The notes under the pieces: model-generated
Told to the model about the DNA's origin: nothing
What the model saw: the letters and a program-made list of their open reading frames with translations, nothing else
Databases searched by the model: none
Made by a program: the position numbers and the translations under genes
Shown: piece by piece, positions 17,598-27,494 of the stretch
How positions within the stretch are numbered: position 1 is the stretch's first letter
How the letters are laid out: each line of letters begins with the position of its first letter
Assembly: GCA_037447655.1 (NCBI GenBank)
Contig: JBBHKE010000854.1
Coordinates: 1 to 36,308 of the forward strand
From: Zygnema cylindricum
Taxonomy: Eukaryota; Streptophyta; Zygnematophyceae; Zygnematales; Zygnemataceae
Direction of reading: 5' to 3'
Length of the DNA stretch: 36,308 nt

Positions 17598-20500
17598 CTA
17601 GTCAATCTTTAATTTCAGACCACACTTCTCCCTGCAAAAAATTAGCTTAGGGGAAGGCACAGGTTTGGTCATCATATCTGCTACCATCTCACTATCTGGT
17701 CTGTACTCTAAACTGATTATTTTGTTTTCTACTTTCTCTCTAACAAAGCTGAGTCTGATGTCCATGTGTTTGGCTTTAAAATGGTGTTTAGGATTGGCAG
17801 AAATAGCGATTGCTGCCTGATTATCACAAAATATTTTCTGCACACCACTCTTATGGTGACCAAGCTCACCAAGCAAAGACTTGACCCACATCAATTCTTT
17901 TACAGCAGAGCAAGAGGCCATATACTCAGCCTCCATGGTGGACTGAGCAATAACCTTTTGCTGTTTGCTACTCCAACAGCAAGCCCCATCACCCACATAT
18001 AATACATATACAGAAGTACATCTCCTCATCGGAGCATCACCATAACTGGCATCACTCCAAGTAGTGATGTCAGTATTCTCCCCACCCAAATGCAACCATA
18101 GATCTCTAGTTCCTACCAAATATCTAAGGACTCTCTTAGCTGCCTCCCAATCCCTTTTAGTGGGAGCATTTAGACTTCTACTCAGCACTCCTACAGCTGC
18201 AGCTAAATCCGGCCGGGTACAATTCATAAAATAGATTAGACTTCCCACTACTTGCCTGTAAGGAATAGTCTGCATGAACTTCTGTTCATCAGGAGATAAT
18301 TCCTCGTCTAAGACTATGACTCCTTCTTCCTCACTCCCCTCACTTCCCTTCTTCAACTCCATTGGAGTTGTACAACTATTAGCTTTATCCATTTGAAATT
18401 TTTGAAGCATGTTCCCTATTGCTTCCTTTTGAGTCAGTTTTATAATTTTCCTTTTCCGGTCTCTCTCTACTTGAATTCCCAAAATATATCTTGCTTCTCC
18501 CATATCGTTCATTTCAAATCTCCCCTTAAGATCGGTTTTCAGTTTGTTAATTTTTTCCATTGATTTACTTAATACAAGCAAATCATCAACATAAATTGCA
18601 ATAAATATCAAACCTTCCTCATCTTCAAAAACATAGATTGAGTGATCTGAGCTGATCCGAATATATCCCAGACCGGTAAGAAACTCATCAAGCTTCTTAT
18701 TCCATTGTCGAGGTGCCTGTTTCAAACCATAAAGAGATTTAATCAGCCGGCATACCTTACTCTCCTCTCCTTCCTCCACAAAACCTTCGGGTTGTCGCAT
18801 GAAGATCTCCTCTTCCAATTCTCCATGTAGAAAGGCTGTCTTGATGTCCATCTGATGCACTTCCATGTCTTCCGCCGCTGCTAAACTGAGAAGTATGCGG
18901 ACGGAGGGAAATCTGACCACCGGGGCAAAGGTTTCCTCGTAGTGAATTCCTTCCTTTTGTGTAAATCCCTTTGCCACTAATCTGGCCTTGTAGCGTTCAA
19001 TTGTGTTATCTGGGTTCAGTTTTAATTTGAAGACCCACTTACAACCAATTGGTTTTCGGTTAGGTGGACAGTCCACCAGCTCCCAAGTATCGGCTGCCAT
19101 GATTGAAGCCATCTCCTCATTGATGGCTGTCTTCCACCGGTTTCTTTCTGGACAAGTCATCGCCTCTCCATAAGTTTGAGGTTCATCTTGATGAGATAGT
19201 TTAGTTACCTTGTTATTAACCTGTTTTTCTTGCAGTCTTTTGCTACTTCTCCTCCCCCCCTCAAAATCTGATGCCGGAATAGATGGTTCTCGTGGATTCT
19301 TTCGAACAAACTCGGCTTCTCCCCTATCCCTTGATTCCGAATCAATTTCCATCACGTCTTCCGCTTCGAGTAGAGTTGTCACTGGAGTTTCCACAGCCGA
19401 GTCCTTTTCGGTCTGATTTGTTCCTACAAGAATGTCATCTACTCTAAAACCTAGATAGTTAGGAAGCTCAAAGTCATCGGAATTTTCTGACTCAAATCTG
19501 ATTTTTACTGACTTTGTATATTTGAAAGGATCCACAGACTTTCCTTCATCCATAACTACTAGATGCTTTACTAAGATTATATCTTCCCTTTTTAAATCAT
19601 AAACTCTATATCCTTTAACATCTTCATCATATCCTAATAAGTATCCCGGTTTTCCTTTAGGATCTAGCTTCCAATTGGACCGATCAGTATCTAGACTGAA
19701 TACTTGACTGCCGAAAACCTTTAAGTGAGATATGTCAAGTTTCCGGCCTGTCCATCTCTTATAAGGTGTTTGATCTTTTATAGCTGAAGTAAGAACTCTA
19801 TTTTTGAGGTAATTAGCACAGTTCATTGCTTCTGCCCAAAACCTTTTTCCTATCTTTTTATCTGACAACATACTTCTAGCACTATCACTTAGTGTTCTAT
19901 TTAACCTTTCAGCTACCCCATTCTGTTCCGGATTTTCTGGAACTGTCTTTTGGTGTTGAAACCCATCTTCCCTCAGAAAATCCTCAAACTGGTTAGAAGT
20001 ATACTCTCCACCATTGTCACTCCTTACTCTCTTGATTGGAGTTTCATGGAGTTTTTCGCTCCATGCTTTATATTGTCTAAAACAATCCTCAGCTTCGGAC
20101 TTGTTTTTCAAAAAATATACCCGGGAATACCGAGACCAATCATCAGTTATAGTCATCATAAATCTCTTCCCCCCCGGTGAGGGCACTCTAGCCGGTCCCC
20201 AAATATCTGTGTGTACTAGATCTAGAAGTTTTTCTCCCTTATAGGTGGCTATTTTAGGAAAGGGTAATCTGTGTGCTTTACCTTGAGCACATCCACTAGA
20301 ATCACTTATATCATCACTCTCACTGAACTGAATCCCTTCCACCACTCCCATCTTTTTCATCTCTCTTAACTTATCTAGATTCACATGCCCAAGCCTCTTA
20401 TGCCACATCATAATATCATGAACATCAGTATAATAAAGTTTCTTCTTTTCATTACTTAAGATCAGCCTAAACATCCCATGGCTACCTTTCTCAGCAATAA

Positions 20501-21956
20501 AATAGACATCATCCTCAAAACTAGCAGTAAAGACTCCTTCCCTAGTGCTAGTAAAAAAACCCTTATCATCTAATACTGATGTAGAGATAAGATTTTTGTT
20601 CAGCTCCGGAATAAACAATACATCGGAGAATGTTAATATGGTTGTCTTTCCTTCTACTAACACTTTTAGATCTACCGATCCTACAAGAGTAGTGGTGACT
20701 ATCCTCCCATCCTCGTACTCTATCTCTACGGTGGGAATCTTTCTTGTCTTAGTGAACATGTGTCTATCCTTACACATGTGCATGGAAGCACCTGAATCTA
20801 TAATCCAGCCTGCTTCACCTTTCAATCCGCCGTAAGCACATTTCTGCCTTCGTGGAATTTCGACCTCTTTTTTCGCCTCCAACTCCTCATCCAAAAGGAG
20901 CTCATCATCCTCGTCCTCGGATTCAGCCTCAAGTACCTGTGTGATAAGGGCCTTTTTCTTTCCTCTCGGGCTACCACCGGTCTGCCCCTCTTTTAACCTC
21001 AGCTCGGTTAGCTTAGTGCACTCTGCCATATAGTGCCCCGGTTTCTTACAAAAATGACATAGACCTTTGGGAGCCCTTGGTTCGATCTCATCTGCCTGTT
21101 TTTTCTGCTCCCTACCCCCATAGTTTCCGACCGGTTTTCGGGAATCCCTATTCCTCCAATCAGTCGCTGTTGCCAAGGCTTGGCCACTCTTTCCTCCCCT
21201 TCGGATCTCAATTGTATTCTCTTGAACGAGAATCATCCCTACCACTGAGTTCCATATCCACCTTGAGTCAGGCAAGTCCTGCACACGGTAAACTATGTTC
21301 ACGAACTCATCAGGTAACTTCATCAGTAAACAGTTAACCTTTTCTTTTTCACTAAAATCTTTTCCCGCACTGTGTAGCTCCATGAAGAGTGTAGCAAGCT
21401 CATTGCAAAAATCCAACATATTTCCCCCTTTGTATACATACTCCTTAACTTTCTGATCAGCCAACTGTTGTTGCTGAATCGTACCACTTCGGTACATCTC
21501 TATGAGAGCCATCCAAAGATCGGATGCTCTTTCTACCTGCAAATGAGGACATGCAAGTCCTTGAGTGAGATGGCGTAGGATGAAGTGCTTTGCCGCCATA
21601 TTGTTGAAGTCCCAGGTTTCAGTATCATTCTCCTCATTCCTCGGAATAGGTGACATGAATTCTAAACCAGTTGCTATTGGTGTGGTCGCCTCCTTCTCCT
21701 TTCCTTTGTCCACCACCTCTCCTTCCTTTGTTTCCTCCGTTGAAGGTGAATCCTCTTTCCTGGTGAATCTGCTTCCTCCAAATCCTGGAGGAATTCGAAG
21801 ACTTGATGGACGCCCCAATCGTCCACTCACTATCCCCCAAAACCTTTTTTCGCATAGAGCTCCTATCATCATCCTTTCCCAGTATATGAAGCCAGTTCCA
21901 TTAAAGATTGGTACCCTAGAGGGTGGGCCCATAACCTGTAACTCTGAGACCTCCAT
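17598..21956 (-). CDS. copia Gag-Pol polyprotein, 1452 aa
   Basis: A single open frame encodes every copia function in the expected order. Capsid is at residues ~20-290. The nucleocapsid zinc knuckle C-x2-C-x4-H-x4-C is at 300-313 (CHFCKKPGHYMAEC). Protease has DSG at 387-389. Integrase has H-x4-H near 517-525 and catalytic D584, D647 and E683 (35 residues between the last two). RT has YVDD at 1122-1125, and RNase H covers about 1298-1430. The length is normal for plant copia elements. The first ATG (21956) lies in the LTR; the second, Met9 at 21930-21932, lies inside the primer-binding site and is the more likely start if transcription begins in the LTR. Oddity: the integrase zinc finger reads S-x2-C (Ser553) where copy A keeps C-x2-C, so integration may be impaired. 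Confidence 0.97.
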   Translation of the reverse strand: MEVSELQVMGPPSRVPIFNGTGFIYWERMMIGALCEKRFWGIVSGRLGRPSSLRIPPGFGGSRFTRKEDSPSTEETKEGEVVDKGKEKEATTPIATGLEFMSPIPRNEENDTETWDFNNMAAKHFILRHLTQGLACPHLQVERASDLWMALIEMYRSGTIQQQQLADQKVKEYVYKGGNMLDFCNELATLFMELHSAGKDFSEKEKVNCLLMKLPDEFVNIVYRVQDLPDSRWIWNSVVGMILVQENTIEIRRGGKSGQALATATDWRNRDSRKPVGNYGGREQKKQADEIEPRAPKGLCHFCKKPGHYMAECTKLTELRLKEGQTGGSPRGKKKALITQVLEAESEDEDDELLLDEELEAKKEVEIPRRQKCAYGGLKGEAGWIIDSGASMHMCKDRHMFTKTRKIPTVEIEYEDGRIVTTTLVGSVDLKVLVEGKTTILTFSDVLFIPELNKNLISTSVLDDKGFFTSTREGVFTASFEDDVYFIAEKGSHGMFRLILSNEKKKLYYTDVHDIMMWHKRLGHVNLDKLREMKKMGVVEGIQFSESDDISDSSGCAQGKAHRLPFPKIATYKGEKLLDLVHTDIWGPARVPSPGGKRFMMTITDDWSRYSRVYFLKNKSEAEDCFRQYKAWSEKLHETPIKRVRSDNGGEYTSNQFEDFLREDGFQHQKTVPENPEQNGVAERLNRTLSDSARSMLSDKKIGKRFWAEAMNCANYLKNRVLTSAIKDQTPYKRWTGRKLDISHLKVFGSQVFSLDTDRSNWKLDPKGKPGYLLGYDEDVKGYRVYDLKREDIILVKHLVVMDEGKSVDPFKYTKSVKIRFESENSDDFELPNYLGFRVDDILVGTNQTEKDSAVETPVTTLLEAEDVMEIDSESRDRGEAEFVRKNPREPSIPASDFEGGRRSSKRLQEKQVNNKVTKLSHQDEPQTYGEAMTCPERNRWKTAINEEMASIMAADTWELVDCPPNRKPIGCKWVFKLKLNPDNTIERYKARLVAKGFTQKEGIHYEETFAPVVRFPSVRILLSLAAAEDMEVHQMDIKTAFLHGELEEEIFMRQPEGFVEEGEESKVCRLIKSLYGLKQAPRQWNKKLDEFLTGLGYIRISSDHSIYVFEDEEGLIFIAIYVDDLLVLSKSMEKINKLKTDLKGRFEMNDMGEARYILGIQVERDRKRKIIKLTQKEAIGNMLQKFQMDKANSCTTPMELKKGSEGSEEEGVIVLDEELSPDEQKFMQTIPYRQVVGSLIYFMNCTRPDLAAAVGVLSRSLNAPTKRDWEAAKRVLRYLVGTRDLWLHLGGENTDITTWSDASYGDAPMRRCTSVYVLYVGDGACCWSSKQQKVIAQSTMEAEYMASCSAVKELMWVKSLLGELGHHKSGVQKIFCDNQAAIAISANPKHHFKAKHMDIRLSFVREKVENKIISLEYRPDSEMVADMMTKPVPSPKLIFCREKCGLKLKID
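21922..21936 (-). other. primer-binding site matching initiator tRNA-Met anticodon arm
   Basis: Minus strand GGTTATGGGCCCACC, zero bases from the LTR end (TTACA). It pairs over 15 bases with the anticodon stem-loop of initiator tRNA-Met, not with a tRNA 3' CCA end. Priming by a half-tRNA is known for Drosophila copia and yeast Ty5. The ATG opposite the CAU anticodon is in frame with gag (Met9). Confidence 0.82.
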
Positions 21957-22977
21957 AAGTCCCCAGAGTGGACAGCTTCCAAGAAGCCTCTAGGATAATT
22001 CTGACCCCTTTGTGTTTAAGCAAAAATAACTGCCACCCTGGCAGACAAAAACCCTGACAACCTGCACCCTTGTGAAGGCAAGACTCCCCTGAGTCAGTAG
22101 CAAAAAGAATCTCTGAATTTGCTCCCCTGAGCAGTAAGTTATGGAGGGTCAAAGTTGACCTTTTGTACAGAAGCTCTCTGGGAGAGAGGGTCCTATCTTC
22201 TAATTTTTCTAAGTCCTATCTCTCTCACAGACTCTATCTACTGATGTACGGAACCAATCAGAATTGAGTTCCATACGCAAAAGTACAGCCGCCGGTGTAC
22301 TTTCAGTACGGACATTGTACGACATGGCCTAAATGTCGACACATGTCAAATCCGGATTCGGTGCCATAATCTCCGGAGATTCTACAATCCAACGGAATTT
22401 CGCCACGCGTCATCCGATGTGGCGATGGCCACAAACCGCCGAAATCTTCCTCCGCGATCTCGGCGCTAATTCCGGCCGTCCGATTAAATTCAGATTTAAT
22501 CGTAGCCGTAATAAATACATGCGGGGTATTTATTTCACTTCCGAAACAAATGCGCGGTATTGATTCGTAATCCGTACCGTCATCCGTACCGGATCTATGT
22601 ATCCCGTAATCCGTAACAGTTAAATGAATTTATCGTACGTATACATCTTTAAATAATTATCAAACTATATAGTACGTAACACTATAGCTAGACCTAACGG
22701 CTAAGGCTACCGGCTATTTCCTATCTGCCGGCCGGTAGGTACAGGGATCAAATCCTGCCGCCGGCGCTTAACTTTTAATTAAATAAATAAACCCTAATAT
22801 TAAATTCCCGTAAACTTCAGGATAGCCAAGGTAGCCATGGCTCTAGCTTCCTCTCCAACTTCTCAGTGACTGCGACAAGTTTGAGAGTTGGAGAGAGAAG
22901 TTAGAGATAGACTGCCTCGGCTTCTTTCTATTTCTATTTAGACCTAGAAAATACTAATAAATCCATTATTTTCTACA
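21937..22977 (-). repeat. 5' LTR of the complete copia element
   Basis: 1041 bp, the promoter copy of the element. It differs from the 3' LTR at 9 positions by eye, e.g. CCTCAG/CCCCAG, GGTAGAC/GGCAGAC, CGATACC/CGGAACC and CTTATATT/CTAATATT. The tRNA-like module lies at about 22678-22768. Confidence 0.96.
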
Positions 22978-23206
22978 ACAACCAGCCCCATCCCACATAT
23001 AATACATATTCGGTAGTACATCTCCTCATCAGAGCATCACCATAATTAGCATCACTCCAAGTAGTGATGTCAATATTCTCCCCACCCAAATGCAACCATA
23101 AATCCCTAGTTTCTATCAAATATATAAAGACTTTCTTAGTTGCCTCCTAATCTCTCTTAGTGGGAGCATTTATACTTCTACTCAGCATTCCTACAAATGC
23201 AGCTAA
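22978..23206 (-). pseudogene. copia RNase H remnant, right part (copy E)
   Basis: This continues the remnant at 16382-16543 after the ACAAC duplication. It matches about 17976-18205 of the intact polyprotein (RNase H and the RT-RNase H connection), with scattered substitutions. Homology stops at about 23206 in the word GCAGCTAATTT, where gypsy X gag sequence begins. The join is abrupt, with no terminal repeat, so it is a recombination or deletion breakpoint. Confidence 0.88.
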
Positions 23207-23317
23207 TTTGGACCATCTTGTGCTTCCCGCCAACAATTGGTCATTTCGTATTCTACAGCATATTGAGCTGCCTGGTCAATGGTAAATTTGAGACCATATG
23301 CTTGGGTGAGATGGCTT
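23207..23317 (-). pseudogene. element X gag, distal piece of the second unit
   Basis: Minus-strand frame HLTQAYGLKFTIDQAAQY... of gag. It joins to the piece ending at 24494 once solo LTR D2 and one copy of its GGCTT duplication are taken out (FQSGKFIQS continuing into HLTQAYG). It is identical to 35917-36027. Cut off at 23206 by the junction with copia copy E. Confidence 0.85.
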
Positions 23318-24493
23318 TGAAACTGTGAGACCTCCATTGGCCCTCAGAGTATGCAGATCCAAAAAAGCTAATCTAGATAGTGCCGACTCCAAGTTGATAT
23401 AAACCCAAATGACTAACCCCTTGACAATCAGAACCCCAATATAGATTCACCCCTGTGAAATAACACTTTCTGTGTGCTCAGTTCCACCACAGAATGCAAA
23501 GTTAGAATATGAGAGTTGGACACATTCACCCACTTTGAATTTCCCCTAGAAATGCAGCCACCCTGGCAGACAAAATCTCTGACCGACTATACCCCTGTGT
23601 AGCCTAGACTCCCCTGAGTGCGTAGCAAAAAGAATCACTGAAAATGGTCAAGTAAATTGATAGTTATGGTTGGCCAAAGTTTTCCATTTATACAGGGTGC
23701 TCTCTGGGAGAGGCAACTACCTATCCAAAATTTTCTAAGTCCTATTCCCCCTCTAAAACTCTATCTACTGAAGTACAACACCAATCAAATTACTGTGTCG
23801 TACAAAAAAGTACAAGTGCCGGTGTACTTTTTGTACAGCCATTGTACGACATGGCCAAAATGCCGACACATGTCAAATCAGGATTAGTTCGTGCAATCTC
23901 CGAAATTCCCGTAATCTAATGTTATCACGCCACGTGTCAATTGACGTGGCAAAGACCGTAAAACGCCAAAAATGCCTTTTCCGTGATCGCGACGCTTATC
24001 GCGACCGTCCGATCAAAACTGGCTATAATCCAGGCCGCTGAAATTCGACGCGCGGTATTTGTTTCGCTATCGAAACAAATGCGCGGTATCCGTTCTGTCC
24101 CCATTCTGTACTTTGTACTATATCAAGCTGTATCTATGCACTAAGTATTTATTTGTCGTTAAACGAATTAATCTACATGTGACAATTTATATATTTATCA
24201 AACCCTCTATATCGTAATATGTGTCCTAGACTTAACGCCTAGAGCTAACGGCTAATGCAAATTGACGGACGGCAGGGACCAGGATCAAATCCTGGGTCCG
24301 GCAACTAACTTTTGGTAAGTCTACCTAATTTACCCTCTGTCTTATCAGAGCTTAGGCAGCCATGGCTCTAGCTCCCTATCCAGCCTTCAGTGACTACAAC
24401 AAGTGTGGGGGCTTGGAGAGGGGAGTTAGAGGAAGATTGCCTCTGCCTTTTTCTATCCTATTTGCGGACCTAGAAAATACACAAATACCAACA
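23318..24493 (-). mobile_element. solo copia LTR D2 in element X gag
   Basis: 1176 bp, plus strand TGAAACTGTGAG...ATACCAACA, with a perfect GGCTT duplication (23313-23317, 24494-24498). Same sub-family as solo LTR D (opposite orientation) and identical as far as visible to LTR D3 at 36028-36308. It contains a TATA box on the minus strand (23696-23702), the GTAC hairpin (23798-23835), the TTTGTTTCG palindrome (24055-24085) and the tRNA-like module (24264-24302). Confidence 0.95.
24264..24302 (+). other. tRNA-like module in LTR D2
   Basis: Outer stem GACGGAC/GTCCGGC (6 of 7 pairs), 8-base bulge, inner stem CCAGG/CCTGG with a 7-base ATCAAAT loop, antisense to the LTR. The loop resembles the ATCGAAA T loop peculiar to initiator tRNA-Met more than the usual TTCRAAT. 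Confidence 0.6.
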
Positions 24494-25398
24494 GGCTTTG
24501 AATAAATTTCCCAGACTGGAAGGGAAAGTGTTCAACAAACTTATAAAAAACTTTTGCATCTGACATTAAATCAGGGAGATCCTCACGTAAAGTCTCCATA
24601 CGGGCTCGTAAAGCAAGAGCAGTTTCTTTCGGTTTACGCTCAAAATTCATTAGTTCTTTGACTTGTTCAAATTTTTTTATACGATATTCTTCTTGTAACA
24701 AATAAAATATAATCGTCAAAGGATCACGTAACGGAATGGTCATCCCATGTCGTACCGATACACCGGCACGTGGTGCAATGAGATATTGATGGGGTACCTC
24801 TGCTACTAAGGCACAAGAGACACTGCCTTGTGCATCTAAAACCTCGAGAAAAGCTGCTTGATAAGGGATTTCAACCTGACGTATGACCTCTGGTATACTT
24901 GCAAACTGTGGAGAGTATTCGGTCATTCTAAGTGTGCCATCATACCTTCGTGAATATAACATAAGGGCAGAACCGCGAAGGTACCGTCGAAGGTGAGAAA
25001 GCGACACGCATGTCAAATCGGTCTTGATATCGGAAAGCTAGATCTCGTAATTCCGTATCAAATAACATACTAATGTGAGATAAACCCATGGTATTCTTCA
25101 TTCCTAAAAAACAAAAATGAATTTTACCTGACAGGCCCTCCGATGTGGAGGCCATCGGAGGAAAAGAATGAGTTGAATGCAAAACCGAGATTGATGCTAA
25201 CAACAACCCAAAGGGAAAGGAAAACAAATGAGGTCCCTCTTTGTTATCAACTTCTTCCATAGATAGTGTGGATATAATGGATGACAACGAGGACAAGGTG
25301 GTTAAAGCTGAGCGAGAAGACAACGCTCTAGATGCAACTGTAGGACTTAACGGCAAAGGGAACGAATTCAACAAAAAATGTTGATTTGAATTTGACAA
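24494..25398 (-). pseudogene. element X gag, N-terminal part of the second unit
   Basis: Two overlapping minus-strand frames (24940-25398 and 24453-25016) join at about 25016 by a frameshift. The upstream frame begins with a Ser/Leu-rich segment. The downstream frame has typical gag capsid helices, YLRGSALMLYSRR and EEYRIKKFEQVKELMNFERK, followed by ETALALRARMETLREDLPDL, like the retrotransposon-gag region where a Gln/Arg-rich helix precedes the polyprotein cleavage region. It is interrupted at 24494 by solo LTR D2. The start is placed at the first Met of the open frame, which is uncertain. It follows the hairpin-rich leader directly. Confidence 0.75.
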
Positions 25399-25576
25399 AT
25401 GAAAAGATCCACCACTACGTGTAGATCCAAATAGATAGTCAAGATTATCCTAATCGGTGGGCATAAAAGTGAAAATGATACAAACCAATTGACTAACGGA
25501 TACGCTTTAGACAAAATGTACCAAATGCCAAACCACACTACACGCGTAGGCAACAATCTCAAAAAGTCTCTAGCAA

Positions 25577-25824
25577 GGCCACAATAGCCAGATCTAATTA
25601 AGCAGCCGCTTTTACCAAAACCTCTACCTTGCAAACAAGTGGGCAAGGCCAAAGGGCCAGATTTATAAAAAGTGAATATCGCTAAACAAGCACCCAAAGG
25701 TGCAGATCTAGAGCTCCACACGCAAAAAAAATAGTTATATCGATGGCCACCAACGGCCAAATCTAAACACAAAATTCCACACCAAAAATATAGAAAGAAA
25801 TAGAAGGCCACTCACGGCCAGATG
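25577..25824. repeat. array of five short hairpins in the element X leader
   Basis: Five units at about 25577, 25647, 25689, 25745 and 25807 follow the pattern GGCCA-few bases-GGCCAGAT. Each is a 4-5 bp inverted repeat followed by AGAT or AAAT. The middle unit reads GCACC...GGTGC, so both stem sides changed together. Spacing is 43-70 bp. They lie between the putative LTR and gag. Confidence 0.7.
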
Positions 25825-27376
25825 GCAGGCATGGAAAGCGTTCAACAATGCAAATGCTCAATACAATTGGGTTTGAACAAACCCAATCCACTCATGTATC
25901 CTCTAAACGATCAACAAACTATCCTGACACGTGATATATATCTTGAGGATTTTTTATTTTTTTTAAGTTTTTATTGGTTTAAGTTTGCTAGGTGTTCTAA
26001 GAGAGTTAATCCTTTAAGAAGAAAGAAGAGAAAAGGATACCAGACAGTTCAGTAATCTCAGATTAAACAACTCAAAAACAAACTAGACATCAAGGAAATG
26101 AAAACAAGCATAGCACAAAGTTAAACATACAAACAAAGTATAAAAAAAAACTTGGCAGAATAAAACTAATTGACACAAGAAATAAAGAGAATTAGAAAAA
26201 CTGACAATTTTAAATTGAAGAAAATGAAGCAAAAATGATAATGTCGAATTGCAATAAAATAAAACAAAAGTCTGAGAAAATTTCAAGAGCACATGAATAT
26301 TATGCTACAGAAAGCCACTAGGCTCCTTGGGAAGTTTATATTCCTTACAGGAGTTTGATCAATAAAGATCTAACCTAAACATCACAATACATAGACCAAA
26401 AATATAGAAAACTACGAGCAAATCCGAGATAACCAGATTCAGCCTCACGCAAAAAAAATAACGAAAGTCAACCCTAATTCACCATCCCCAAGTGAACCAC
26501 ACAAGCAAACCCAAAACTATCCAATTATAATTCAAGGTTCAACAACAACCTGAGATAGAAGGTTGAACAACAATCCACCCTACAGGACAAGAGAAGAAGT
26601 GAAGGGAAACCGATTAGGCCTCGCCGTGAGCCGTGAAGGTTAATTTGTAGGGCAGATTTAGATTGCAAGAAAGTAACAGCTAGGCAGCAAAATGCTTAAT
26701 GGCAAGAAAAACTGCCAGTTAAACTATCCAGACAATTTCACAAGAAAAATCCTCAAATTTTTAGGTCAAATCTTCCAAAAAGAGAATTCTTGTGCTCTTG
26801 AAATTGTGAGCACAAAATTCCCTTTAAATTTGCTAAGTACAAAGTCTTTAGCAAAGCTCCTAACCTACTACGAATACATGCCTTCAATGTGGTTGTTTGC
26901 TCCTAGTTTGGATTCTGGGCAACACGCGACCAGAATTGTATGCCTTACGTTACACAATCTACAACCTGCAGATAAAAATCCTTCCTACACTACATGTGAA
27001 TGCGTGCGACCTCCAACGGTTCACGACTTAAAATGGACCTACGTGCAGTCCGCATCTAGAGGGTCCATTTGTCTGTATCATTTGTGGCCGTAGATTCGCA
27101 TTCCAAATCCACGATGGCGTTGACATCATTTCGAGTTCCTGTTTAAGTTCGCGACCGACCTTACATCGATATAAATTGGTCGCGGGAATTCCGGCCGGCG
27201 AAGTAAGTCGGTTCGTGAGAAAAATCCCGGACATCAAATTTGGTCGGTTTGCATGAATTCCTGCGACCGACGACTTCGCAGACAAAATCTGACATGTTCG
27301 CGGGTTTCACGGTGTCAGACCAAAATCTATACAATCTTGTCGTCACCGAAATATTCCCAAGAGTAAAATAGTGTGG

Positions 27377-27394
27377 GGTCCTTTTTAAAGGACC
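27377..27394. promoter_or_regulatory. palindrome with TTTAAA core
   Basis: GGTCCTTTTTAAAGGACC, 8-bp arms around TT, inside the presumed element X LTR. It could be a promoter element (TTTAAA) or a protein-binding palindrome. Confidence 0.45.
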
Positions 27395-27494
27395 GCTTAC
27401 ATAGGAGTAAAGTGTAATAAAAATGCGATTTAAAATGCAATTAAGTATAATTACAATACGATTAAATGTAATTAAAATGCGGCAACGTGATGTT

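Larger units (their letters stand above)
16544..22977 (-). mobile_element. complete Ty1/copia retrotransposon
   Basis: Length 6434 bp. The two LTRs (16544-17584 and 21937-22977) are both exactly 1041 bp, with TGTA...TACA termini, and are flanked by the 5-bp duplication ACAAC (16539-16543 and 22978-22982). I count 9 differences between the LTRs by eye, about 0.9%, so the insertion is recent. The primer-binding site (21922-21936) touches the 5' LTR, and the polypurine tract (17585-17597) touches both the 3' LTR and the stop codon. One uninterrupted reading frame fills the interior. It is inserted in copy E, a relative of itself. Autonomy is doubtful because of one integrase substitution (see the CDS). 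Confidence 0.97.

Noticed and set aside
26033-26046. Primer-binding site TGGTATCC (minus strand) for element X
   Set aside because: Only the first 7-8 bases resemble the usual initiator-Met 3'-end site and no CA-ending LTR precedes it.
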